From Actinoplanes subtropicus (GTDB taxonomy: Bacteria > Actinomycetota > Actinomycetes > Mycobacteriales > Micromonosporaceae): 19,498 bases of DNA. The DNA is taken from the NCBI RefSeq assembly GCF_000721705.1, contig NZ_JOJL01000071.1, positions 1-19,498 on the forward strand. Direction: 5' to 3'. Below the pieces are notes generated by a model, which worked only from the letters and a program-made list of their open reading frames with translations, was not told the origin of the DNA and ran no database searches. Positions 13,613 to 19,498 of the stretch are shown here, piece by piece. Position 1 is the stretch's first letter, and each line of letters starts with the position of its first letter. The position numbers and the translations under genes were made by a program.

Positions 13613-14716
13613 GTGGCGCGGAACAAGAGAACCTATCGGGTCGTCGACGGGGAACAGATCGAAGGCACCTGGCGGCCGATCTTCATCCGCAACGGCACGA
13701 GTTACTTCCTGACCGACCTGCTGATCTTTGCCGACGGCGCGATCAACTGCTGGGACTGGGTCGATCTCGACGGGCTGCGACAGAAACTGGAGACCGGCCG
13801 GGTCGCCACGCATCTCGAGCCAGGCATGCAAGCCTCGGCCCATCACCTCGCGAGCTGGCGCTTCGACGAACCGCAGATGTGGGTCACCGCCGAGGAACTC
13901 CTCGGCGAAGTCGCCGACGAGATCGACCACCTCAACGACCGGCCGGACTCCACCGACCGCTGCCTTCAGGCGTTGGACCGTTACCTCCAGACCCGGACGG
14001 AAGCCGACCGCCAGCTACTGCGCGCCGCATACCTTGCCGTTCCTGAGCATGTACGCCACTACGCGCTCGGCGACATGGACGCGAAAGACTGGCCCTTACG
14101 GATGCTGTGCACAGCGGTCGGGGAGCACACGACCCACGACGAACTCGTCACCGAGGCGATGCACCTTCAAGCCCACGAGTACTTCGAGGAACGTGAAAAA
14201 TCGGCCCGGGAATGGCACGACAACCGCCCTGCCGACGGCCCCGACCAGGCGCAGGACCCCACGGTCAAACTGGCGTCCGTCCCGGGTCAATGGCCCACCG
14301 CACCCGGGATCGAGTGTCTGCGGAATGAGTACCCGACCACGGTTGAGATCGGCGGCGACACCTACGCCAGCGCGGTGCACGCCTACTGGGCTCTCGCCAC
14401 TACCGACGAGAGCGTTCGCACGGCGATCCACCACACGGCGATGGCCTTCAGCGTCGAGCGCACCGTCGAACAGGCGCCGTTGCGGCACGACTGGCCCCAC
14501 CTTCGACTGACCGCCATGCACGCGATCTTGCGGGCGAAGTTCACTCAACATCCGGAACTGGCGGACGTGCTCGTCGCGACCGGCGACGCCCGCATTGAGT
14601 ACAACATCAGCTCGGCGTACTGGAGCGGCGGCGCAAAAGGGCGCAACTGGCTTGGTCGGCTGCTCGAGCTTGTCCGGGCCGAGATCGTCGCACAACGAGC
14701 AGGCTTCGTCCCATAA
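13613..14716 (+). CDS. NADAR-domain protein with novel N-terminal half
   Basis: The 367-aa product has an uncharacterised N-terminal module (about 15-195: GTWRPIFIRNGTSYFLTDLL, GMQASAHHLASWRF, LGDMDAKDWPLRMLCT), an acidic linker, and a C-terminal NADAR domain (about 232-360). NADAR hallmarks are LRNEYPTTVEIGG, YASAVHAYWAL (251-261), LTAMHAILRAKFTQHPEL (299-316), VATGDARIEYN (321-331) and GRNWLGRLLELVRAEI (343-358). NADAR enzymes cleave N-glycosidic ADP-ribose linkages; known roles are removal of ADP-ribose from guanine in DNA as antitoxins to DarT1-type toxins, and turnover of riboflavin-pathway intermediates. The Glu expected in the canonical EHAYQ motif is Val255 here, while Glu329 and Trp337 are kept, so activity is uncertain. 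GTG 13613 follows a leaderless -10. A small gene begins 57 nt downstream. No DarT homologue is visible. Confidence 0.88.
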   Translation: MARNKRTYRVVDGEQIEGTWRPIFIRNGTSYFLTDLLIFADGAINCWDWVDLDGLRQKLETGRVATHLEPGMQASAHHLASWRFDEPQMWVTAEELLGEVADEIDHLNDRPDSTDRCLQALDRYLQTRTEADRQLLRAAYLAVPEHVRHYALGDMDAKDWPLRMLCTAVGEHTTHDELVTEAMHLQAHEYFEEREKSAREWHDNRPADGPDQAQDPTVKLASVPGQWPTAPGIECLRNEYPTTVEIGGDTYASAVHAYWALATTDESVRTAIHHTAMAFSVERTVEQAPLRHDWPHLRLTAMHAILRAKFTQHPELADVLVATGDARIEYNISSAYWSGGAKGRNWLGRLLELVRAEIVAQRAGFVP

Positions 14717-14773
14717 CCGGCCATACAAGCCGGTCGGTATCGGGACCCTTTGCAGGGAGGAGGTGTCGGACAG

Positions 14774-15094
14774 ATGCCGGCACGGCTCAACGCGGCGCGG
14801 ATCGAGCTGGAGCGGCACGATTGGTCTGCCTACCGGGCGCCCATGTCGAGCGGGCCGTTCGTACCGGAGATCTTCGCTCGCATGCTTGAGGGTGGCGACG
14901 CCTCCACAGCTCCCGGCTTTACCCTCTACGGCCGACTCGAGGTGCAATCGATGTTGTTCGGCATTTGGGTGCTGTATTCGTCGTTGCGGCGCTCGAACGC
15001 CGAGTTCGTTCTCGACATCCTAGCTGCCCTCGACGAGGACGCAGGTCGATTGGAGGCGCACCGCCGCGCCTATCTCAAACCGGTCGGCGAGTGA
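14774..15094 (+). CDS. Hypothetical protein downstream of NADAR gene
   Basis: From ATG 14774 the product is 106 aa. It has an N-terminal amphipathic helix (LNAARIELERHDWSAYRAPM, 5-24), GPFVPEIFARMLEG (27-40), GFTLYGRLEVQSMLFGIWVL (48-67) and a C-terminal helix with acidic and basic faces (FVLDILAALDEDAGRLEAHR, 78-97). No membrane segment is certain; the LFGIWVLYSSL stretch is short. A strong GGAGGAGG lies about 9 nt upstream, unlike the leaderless gene before it, which is what is expected of the second gene of an operon. I do not recognise the family. Its tight position suggests it acts with the NADAR protein. Confidence 0.7.
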   Translation: MPARLNAARIELERHDWSAYRAPMSSGPFVPEIFARMLEGGDASTAPGFTLYGRLEVQSMLFGIWVLYSSLRRSNAEFVLDILAALDEDAGRLEAHRRAYLKPVGE

Positions 15095-15129
15095 GTGGTT
15101 GCCGACATCGGCGGCGCAATCATCTAATA

Positions 15130-15366
15130 GGTTCTTGTCAGCCTGCTGGTCCAGGATGGCTCCGGTAGCGGCTGGCGGGTCAGCACTCCACTCATTTGAC
15201 CTTTTGAGGTCTTGCGGCAGACCGTGCGCCCGTTGGTCGTGAGGAGATGAGACAGCCGATGGGATGACGTGTCCCGCCCGGCGGGCGGTGAGCACTTGAC
15301 TATTAGATCGCTGACGTCTCCTCCATGCTGCTGCCACCGGCAAAGGTGTCGACATTGGAGGCGAGG
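15130..15366 (+). other. Non-coding left end, candidate bridge-RNA region
   Basis: No convincing coding frame is present. Two stem-loops are visible: GACCT-TTTG-AGGTC at 15198-15211 and CCGCCC-GGC-GGGCGG within 15270-15290. IS110-group elements encode a structured bridge RNA in the non-coding end upstream of the transposase that pairs with target and donor DNA. The location and structure fit, but I cannot identify the guide loops from one copy. Confidence 0.3.
15293..15301 (+). repeat. CACTTGACT direct repeat, upstream copy
   Basis: Identical to 16596-16604 at the transposase 3' end, 1303 bp away. Contains TTGACT, a good -35 hexamer. Confidence 0.6.
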
Positions 15367-16602
15367 ATGATCTGGGTCGGAGACGACTGGGCCGAAGACC
15401 ACCATGACGTTGAACTACTCGACGACGACAGGCGTCGGCTGGCCCGCGCACGACTGTCCGAGGGTCTGGAGGGAATCAGCCGGTTGCACGCGCTGATCGC
15501 GGAGCACATGCCCGCCTCGTGGGCGGACCTCGAGCGGCCCGAAGCCGCCGCACAGGTGCAGGTCGGGATCGAGACCGACCGCGGAACTTGGGTGCAAGCG
15601 CTGCTCACTGCCGGGTATCAGGTGTTCGCGATCAACCCGATGTCGGTGGCCCGATACCGGGAACGGCATTCCACCTCGGGCGCGAAGTCCGATGCCGGCG
15701 ACGCTCACGTCCTGGCCGAGATCGTGCGTCTCGACCACGCTCATCACCGGCAGATCGCCGGTGACAGCCCCCTCGCGGAGGCCGTGAAGCTGGTGGCTCG
15801 GGCACATCAGAGCCTGATCTGGGACCGGACCCGGCAGGTCCTGCGGCTGCGGTCCACGTTGCGCGAGTTCTTCCCCGCCGCGCTGCAAGCCTTCGATGAC
15901 CTGACCACGGGCGAAGCTCTCGAGCTGCTGGACCGGGCACCCGACCCGGACCGGGCTGCCCGACTGCCCCGGCTCACCGTCGTCGCCGCTCTGCGGCGGG
16001 CCGGCCGACGTGACCTCGACGGGAGGGCCACCGCGATCCAGCAGACTCTGAAAGCGGCTCAGTTGCGTCAGCCGCCGCCGGTGCAGAATGCCTACGCGGC
16101 GATCGTGTCCAGCCTGGTGCAGCTCATCAACATCCTGAACATCGAGATCGCCGAACTCGGGCAGCTGGTGGCCGACCATTTTGGCCGGCACCGGGACGCT
16201 GAGCGCTACCTGAGCCTGCCCGGCCTCGGGACCGTGCTCGGCGCCCGGATCCTCGGCGAATTCGGCGACGACCCGCACCGCCACGCCGACGGCAAAGCCC
16301 GCCGCAACTACGCCGGCACTTCACCGATCACCCGGGCCTCCGGCAACCGCCGGATCGTGCTGGCCCGCTACGCCCGCAATCGGCGGCTCGCTGACGCGGT
16401 GCACCAGTGGGCGTTCTGCGCCATGCGCGGCTCACCCGGCGCCCGCGCCTACTACCAACAGCTTCGTGAACGCGGGACCGGCCATCAGGCCGCTCTGCGC
16501 CAACTCGGCAACCGCCTCGTCGGCATCCTCCACGGCTGCCTCAAAACCGCCAGCGCCTACGACGAGACCACCGCCTGGGCCCATCTTCAAACCAACACTT
16601 GA
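15367..16602 (+). CDS. IS110-family transposase (DEDD recombinase)
   Basis: The 411-aa product is a full-length IS110 transposase. The N-terminal RuvC-like domain carries the DEDD residues: Asp7 in VGDDWAEDHH, Glu69 in GIETDRGTW, and Asp109 with Asp112 in AKSDAGDAH. A coiled-coil centre follows (about 140-275). The C-terminal Tnp_20 domain has YLSLPGLGTVLGARILGEFG (281-300) and YAGTSPITRASGNRRI (315-330), where Ser325 is the likely nucleophile. These enzymes excise and insert their element as a circle, guided by the element's bridge RNA. ATG 15367 has GGAG 6 nt upstream; the ATG at 15325 adds 14 residues not expected in the family. No frameshift or stop is present, so the element may be active. 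Confidence 0.95.
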   Translation: MIWVGDDWAEDHHDVELLDDDRRRLARARLSEGLEGISRLHALIAEHMPASWADLERPEAAAQVQVGIETDRGTWVQALLTAGYQVFAINPMSVARYRERHSTSGAKSDAGDAHVLAEIVRLDHAHHRQIAGDSPLAEAVKLVARAHQSLIWDRTRQVLRLRSTLREFFPAALQAFDDLTTGEALELLDRAPDPDRAARLPRLTVVAALRRAGRRDLDGRATAIQQTLKAAQLRQPPPVQNAYAAIVSSLVQLINILNIEIAELGQLVADHFGRHRDAERYLSLPGLGTVLGARILGEFGDDPHRHADGKARRNYAGTSPITRASGNRRIVLARYARNRRLADAVHQWAFCAMRGSPGARAYYQQLRERGTGHQAALRQLGNRLVGILHGCLKTASAYDETTAWAHLQTNT

Positions 16603-16604
16603 CT
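16596..16604 (+). repeat. CACTTGACT direct repeat, downstream copy
   Basis: Overlaps the transposase stop codon. The contained TTGACT (16599-16604) could be the -35 half of a junction promoter formed when the element circularises, as described for IS110-group elements. Confidence 0.5.
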
Positions 16605-16734
16605 TTCAAAAACGTGGGATGTCTGCCGCTTCCCGAGCGCGGGGTCAGCTCGGCCGTCACGATCCCTACCGGCTGGGGTGGCGCCGGAGCGCTGTTCCGG
16701 CTGCTGGGGCCCGGCGGATCGGCCTTGCGGGGCG

Positions 16735-17682
16735 TCAGAGTTCGTTGGCGATCAGCTGGTTGACGTGGTTGCTCCAGGCAGGATCATGCGCTTGCGCGAC
16801 GGCGTCCCAGGCGGCGCTGCCTCTGGGCAGGATCCAGGCGCGGGTGCGGTCATAGTCGGTGTGGATCTCGTTCAGCGTCCAAGCGAGCCGTCGGTTGGAC
16901 GCTGCCAAGGCGTCGGTGGCGCTTGATGGGATCATTTGCTGCTCGGCGAGGTACCGGTCGACGACCGCCTGGCTGTGCGAGTCGATGCGCTGCCGGTTGA
17001 CGCTGGCCAGGGCCATGAAGGGCGGCTCCTGTTCTTCGGCGATGGCGGCCAGGATCCGGTCGTGGCCGTCCAGGATGACGTAGCAGTCCAGGCTGCTGAG
17101 CCACCAGAGCAGCACCGGGGGCAGGATGCCGGCCTGCGCTTGCTTGCGGTAGGCCTTGACTCTGCTGCCGGTCGGGTCGCTCAATCGGCGCAGCGGCAGG
17201 ACCTGCCAGCCGCCCTGCCGGGACAACCAATCGATCTCACCGGGGTAGTCGGCGAGCAGCAACTCTGCCCAGCGCCGGGCCGCCGAGCGGGCCCACGGGG
17301 TGTTCTCCAGATGGGTGGGGCGGGCAATGAGGAGCCAGCGGCCGTCGTAGAGCGGGCTGTGCTGCGCGGTCTGCAAGGCAGTAGCGAAGTAGTGCGCCCA
17401 CCGCCCGGTCTGGTGTTCGCTGCCGGCGTCCGCGATTACCGCGGCGTGGGCAGCCCGCATCGGCGCGATCGGCGATCGGAATGTGCCAGTGATCAGGTAC
17501 TCGACCGCCGCATGATCGTTGTGCATCTTCGCGAGCAGGACGCCCTGGTCGGCTTGCCGAAGCATGAACCGACAGTGTGTCGCCACGTGGACCGCCAGCT
17601 CAGGTCGGCTGCGACCGGCGACATCGAGTGTCAGGCCAGACCCGCCGTCGTTCGCCCGGCCGACGCCGCCCACCTCGCGCAC
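16735..17682 (-). CDS. ParB-like hypothetical protein
   Basis: The 315-aa product has an N-terminal helical part (PELAVHVATHCRFMLRQADQ, KMHNDHAAVEYLITGTFRSP; about 27-110) and a C-terminal part with WQVLPLRRLSDPTGSRVKAY (159-178), ILPPVLLWWLSSLDCYVILD (186-205) and LDGHDRILAAIAEEQEPPF (204-222). The LDGHDR core resembles the ParB/Srx-fold motif in which a DGHHR loop binds nucleotide, so a nucleotide-binding or nuclease-like role is possible; no DNA-binding HTH is seen. The C-terminus is complete. The start is uncertain: GTG 17682 is the most upstream candidate, the first 25 residues are Gly-rich, and the frame stays open further upstream without a start codon, so a truncated 5' end is possible. 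It ends 132 bp from the IS110 transposase gene. Confidence 0.7.
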   Translation of the reverse strand: MREVGGVGRANDGGSGLTLDVAGRSRPELAVHVATHCRFMLRQADQGVLLAKMHNDHAAVEYLITGTFRSPIAPMRAAHAAVIADAGSEHQTGRWAHYFATALQTAQHSPLYDGRWLLIARPTHLENTPWARSAARRWAELLLADYPGEIDWLSRQGGWQVLPLRRLSDPTGSRVKAYRKQAQAGILPPVLLWWLSSLDCYVILDGHDRILAAIAEEQEPPFMALASVNRQRIDSHSQAVVDRYLAEQQMIPSSATDALAASNRRLAWTLNEIHTDYDRTRAWILPRGSAAWDAVAQAHDPAWSNHVNQLIANEL

Positions 17683-17880
17683 CTGCCGATCGTAGGCGGC
17701 AGCCGCTCCCGAAGCCGACCAATTGTCGTCCCCGCGGCGGGCAGGAAGCCCTCAGCGGTGCAGGACGTTCGTGCCGGACTCCGGATAGCCGCGAGCCGTT
17801 CGCTACAGGGCGTGATGGCTGGCGCGGTGCTCAGGCTCGGGGGACACCGTAGCCGCGAGTTGTTCGCCTTGGGCGCGGTG

Positions 17881-18816
17881 TCAGATCAGCGGGATCGCCG
17901 GGCGGAGTCGCATCGTGGAGAAGCTGTCGTCGGTCGCGTAGCCGGGATCGCGGTACGCGGTGGCGATCGTGAGCCAGGACAGGAAACTGCCGGCGCCGCC
18001 GCAGACGACGGTTCCGCCGTCACCGCCACACACCACGTCGCGGACCGCGGTGCGCTCCTCGCAGTACGGATCCTGACCGATGTGCAGGCCGAATAGGTTG
18101 GGCCCGTGGTGCGGGCCGGTCGTCGCCGACCACGGGTCACCGTCCGGGCAGTTGTCTCCCCAGCGGAACAGGGTCGTGGCGCCGGCACCGCACGCGTACT
18201 CCCACTCGTCTGGTGTCAGCAGCCGCTGCCCGAGCCCGGCCAGCCGGGCGACCTCGCCGTCGTAGGAAGGACTACCGAGTAACCACGCGGCCTGCACGCT
18301 CCAGTCCGGCCGAAGGACTACCCGGGCGGCATTCGACCACTCGACCTGGCTGGGCGCGGGTTCCGCGGCCGGGCGTGGCCGATGCCGGAGACGATCGACG
18401 CGTCGCATGATCTCCGGATGATCAGGCGGCACCGCGTGGGCGCCGGCCTCGACCGCGTTCACGGCCACCAGCAACGGCGGCAATGTCACCGTTCGTAGGC
18501 TGGAGGTGACCGAGTCGGTGAACTGCCGGATGTCGCCCTCGATGCCGTACTGGTGCGCGCTGTCCGCGAAGCTCGCCTGCTGTTGTGCCGTCGGCTCGAA
18601 ACGATCACCGTCGAACCCCACCGTCACCTGGCCACCCGGCACGAACGCGAACTGCTCGCCGCCCATGACGAACACCGCGACCAGCCCGTGTCGTCCTGCG
18701 TACTCGTGGTCTCGGACCTCCACTAGTTCGGCACCGGCGCTAACGGCGATCGACTCGGCCGCCTTCGCGGCGGCCTCGGCATCAAGACGGAACCACTGCG
18801 CTGCATCGGCGATCAC
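17881..18816 (-). CDS. FGE/SUMF1-fold domain protein
   Basis: The 311-aa product has an N-terminal region (1-130) with a strand-rich part (LVAVFVMGGEQFAFVPGGQV, 45-64), a Pro/Arg-rich linker, and a C-terminal domain with RLLTPDEWEYACGAGATTLF (198-217), RWGDNCPDGDPW, GPNLFGLHIGQDPYCEERTA (238-257) and GGDGGTVVCGGAGSFLSWLT (264-283). The TPDEWEYACGAG and RWGD motifs are typical of the formylglycine-generating-enzyme (sulfatase-modifying factor) fold. True FGE enzymes use a Cys pair in the C-terminal GGS region; here Cys263 and Cys272 are present but the context differs, so it may be a non-catalytic member used for binding. The GTG start at 18816 follows TAGGCT at exactly 6 nt. It is divergent from the HAD gene. 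Confidence 0.82.
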   Translation of the reverse strand: MIADAAQWFRLDAEAAAKAAESIAVSAGAELVEVRDHEYAGRHGLVAVFVMGGEQFAFVPGGQVTVGFDGDRFEPTAQQQASFADSAHQYGIEGDIRQFTDSVTSSLRTVTLPPLLVAVNAVEAGAHAVPPDHPEIMRRVDRLRHRPRPAAEPAPSQVEWSNAARVVLRPDWSVQAAWLLGSPSYDGEVARLAGLGQRLLTPDEWEYACGAGATTLFRWGDNCPDGDPWSATTGPHHGPNLFGLHIGQDPYCEERTAVRDVVCGGDGGTVVCGGAGSFLSWLTIATAYRDPGYATDDSFSTMRLRPAIPLI

Positions 18817-18822
18817 CGCTGC

Positions 18823-18828
18823 AGCCTA
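18823..18828 (-). promoter_or_regulatory. Leaderless -10 box of the FGE-like gene
   Basis: TAGGCT on the minus strand with a 6-nt spacer to GTG 18816. Same hexamer and same spacing as before the DUF4240 gene (5607-5612). Confidence 0.55.
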
Positions 18829-18886
18829 AACGCGGACCCCAGCATGAGGCTGGGCTCGGTAGAGCACAACGGCGCACATCCGCGGG

Positions 18887-18892
18887 TAGATT
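18887..18892 (+). promoter_or_regulatory. Leaderless -10 box of the HAD gene
   Basis: TAGATT (TANNNT) with a 6-nt spacer to ATG 18899. It faces away from the -10 of the divergent gene, with 58 bp between the two boxes. Confidence 0.5.
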
Positions 18893-18898
18893 CTGCAG

Positions 18899-19402
18899 AT
18901 GATGGCCGACCTGGCTGACGACCCGATCGTGTTTCTCGACATCGACGGCACGCTGATCCCGTTCCGCGCCCGACCCGCCGAGCTCGCTGTGGTCTCGGCC
19001 GATGCTCTCGAGCGGTCCGATGAGATGTCGAGCAATCCATTGCTGGATCGGCTCGACCCGGCGGACGGGAGTAGGTTGTTGGCGCTGGGATGCCAGCTGG
19101 TCTGGGCAACGACCTGGATGACCGACGCAAACGATCTCATCGCGCCGCGTCTCGGCCTGCCTCAGCTACCCATCGTCGACTTCCCGGAACTCGAACACGG
19201 ATTGCATTGGAAAACGGCGTACCTCGCCCGATGGGCCGCCGGCCGAAGGTTCGTCTGGCTTGACGACGAAATTACCGACACCGACCGCTACTGGATCCAA
19301 ACCCGCTATTCAGGACAGGCGCTGCTACATCGGGTGAACCCATCCGTCGGTCTCACGGGTCACGACTTTGCGTACGTCCGCGAATGGCTCGCAGCGCAGT
19401 GA
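18899..19402 (+). CDS. HAD-fold phosphatase-like protein
   Basis: The 167-aa product is a small HAD-superfamily protein, probably a cytosolic phosphohydrolase. Motif I is DIDGT (14-18) with nucleophile Asp14 and Asp16, preceded by a hydrophobic strand IVFLDI. Motif II is the Thr in WATTW (69-73). The motif III Lys is likely Lys105 in HWKTAYL. Motif IV is WLDDEITDTD (120-129) with Asp122 and Asp123. All catalytic elements are present. The protein is short and has only a small insert between motifs I and II (about 20-60), so the cap is minimal. The substrate is not predictable. ATG 18899 has a leaderless -10; a second ATG follows directly. The gene ends 7 bp from the truncated minus-strand frame. 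Confidence 0.88.
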   Translation: MMADLADDPIVFLDIDGTLIPFRARPAELAVVSADALERSDEMSSNPLLDRLDPADGSRLLALGCQLVWATTWMTDANDLIAPRLGLPQLPIVDFPELEHGLHWKTAYLARWAAGRRFVWLDDEITDTDRYWIQTRYSGQALLHRVNPSVGLTGHDFAYVREWLAAQ

Positions 19403-19409
19403 CCTGATC

Positions 19410-19498
19410 TCAACAAGATCCGGATAGATATTTGTATTCGTAGTGAGTCAGGTGCAGTGCGGCGGCGACGATTTCGCCGATCCGGCGTGGGCTGACGG
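19410..19498 (-). CDS. 3' end of a truncated unknown gene
   Basis: On the minus strand a frame enters from the right edge and ends at TGA 19410-19412. It reads RRIGEIVAAALHLTHYEYKY and then LSGSC. The inner codons end mostly in G or C and the peptide looks like a helix, so it is plausibly a real C-terminus. I cannot name the family. It is convergent with the HAD gene, and a weak 5-bp hairpin (GATCT/AGATC, 19406-19420) overlaps its stop. Confidence 0.4.
   Translation of the reverse strand, partial: VSPRRIGEIVAAALHLTHYEYKYLSGSC

Larger units (their letters stand above)
15120..16640 (+). mobile_element. IS110-family insertion sequence, ends unresolved
   Basis: An intact IS110 transposase defines the element. 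IS110 elements lack terminal inverted repeats and usually target duplications, so I cannot place the ends; the limits given are approximate. The 272 bp of non-coding DNA before the transposase is the right size for the long left end of this group, and the 132 bp after it should contain the short right end. A 9-bp direct repeat CACTTGACT occurs at 15293-15301 and 16596-16604. Confidence 0.6.

Noticed and set aside
13613..15094. Complete DarT-NADAR toxin-antitoxin system
   Set aside because: The neighbouring 106-aa protein is far too short for, and shows no motif of, a DarT ADP-ribosyltransferase.
15293..16604. CACTTGACT copies as the true boundaries of the IS110 element
   Set aside because: This would leave only about 70 bp of non-coding DNA and put the transposase stop inside the right copy, too little for a bridge RNA. 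Kept only as a repeat observation.
1..19498. tRNA, rRNA or replication origin
   Set aside because: I saw no tRNA-like cloverleaf, rRNA segment or iteron/DnaA-box cluster on reading both strands, although a covariance-model scan was not possible.

Overview
The window is high-GC DNA from an actinomycete. A Micromonosporaceae-like host (Actinoplanes/Micromonospora type) is my inference. The basis is the strong G/C bias at third codon positions, an Lsr2 nucleoid protein, a bacterial Ser/Thr kinase, frequent GTG starts, and start codons sitting 6-7 nt behind a TANNNT -10 box, the usual layout of leaderless actinobacterial mRNAs. It reads as an accessory region: many small orphan genes, two insertion sequences of different families, one with a broken transposase, and no housekeeping operon.

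Layout. 1-83 is the 3' tail of a truncated gene. 117-1523 is an HTH-membrane fusion with a damaged-looking start. 1768-2268 is a tail-anchored orphan. 2448-7752 is dense with immunity-protein-type genes: Imm21 (2448-3041), SUKH/SMI1-KNR4 (4947-5495), DUF4240 (5619-6200) and a two-part protein with an Imm1-like C-terminus (7057-7752). They are interleaved with a dienelactone-hydrolase-like enzyme (3214-3780, minus) and three small orphans on the minus strand. No toxin gene is visible, so this resembles a polyimmunity locus. 7986-9625 (minus) is a cytosolic Ser/Thr kinase translationally coupled to a small two-helix membrane protein. 9867-10593 is a short ORF followed by a RimJ/RimL-type acetyltransferase.

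10761-11920 (minus) carries lsr2 and then a protein with a long Ala/Pro-rich linker and a C-terminal HTH. A 1538-bp IS66-family element (12015-13552) lies 94 bp upstream of lsr2. Its terminal inverted repeats are intact, but its transposase gene carries a frameshift and a nonsense codon. 13613-15094 is a probable two-gene unit: a NADAR-domain protein with an unfamiliar N-terminal half, then a 106-aa orphan. 15367-16602 is an intact IS110-family transposase whose upstream non-coding DNA may hold the left end and bridge RNA. The right end holds a ParB-like orphan (16735-17682, minus), then a divergent pair made of an FGE/SUMF1-fold protein (17881-18816, minus) and a HAD-fold phosphatase-like protein (18899-19402, plus). 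Each of that pair starts exactly 6 nt behind a -10 box. A truncated minus-strand gene enters at 19410.

Most cargo genes look like independently expressed single-gene units rather than one operon, which fits a repository of immunity or defence modules. The strongest candidates for undescribed biology are the NADAR fusion with its downstream partner, the immunity cluster without toxins, and the kinase with its coupled membrane protein. No stretch over 300 bases lacks a gene or IS assignment.
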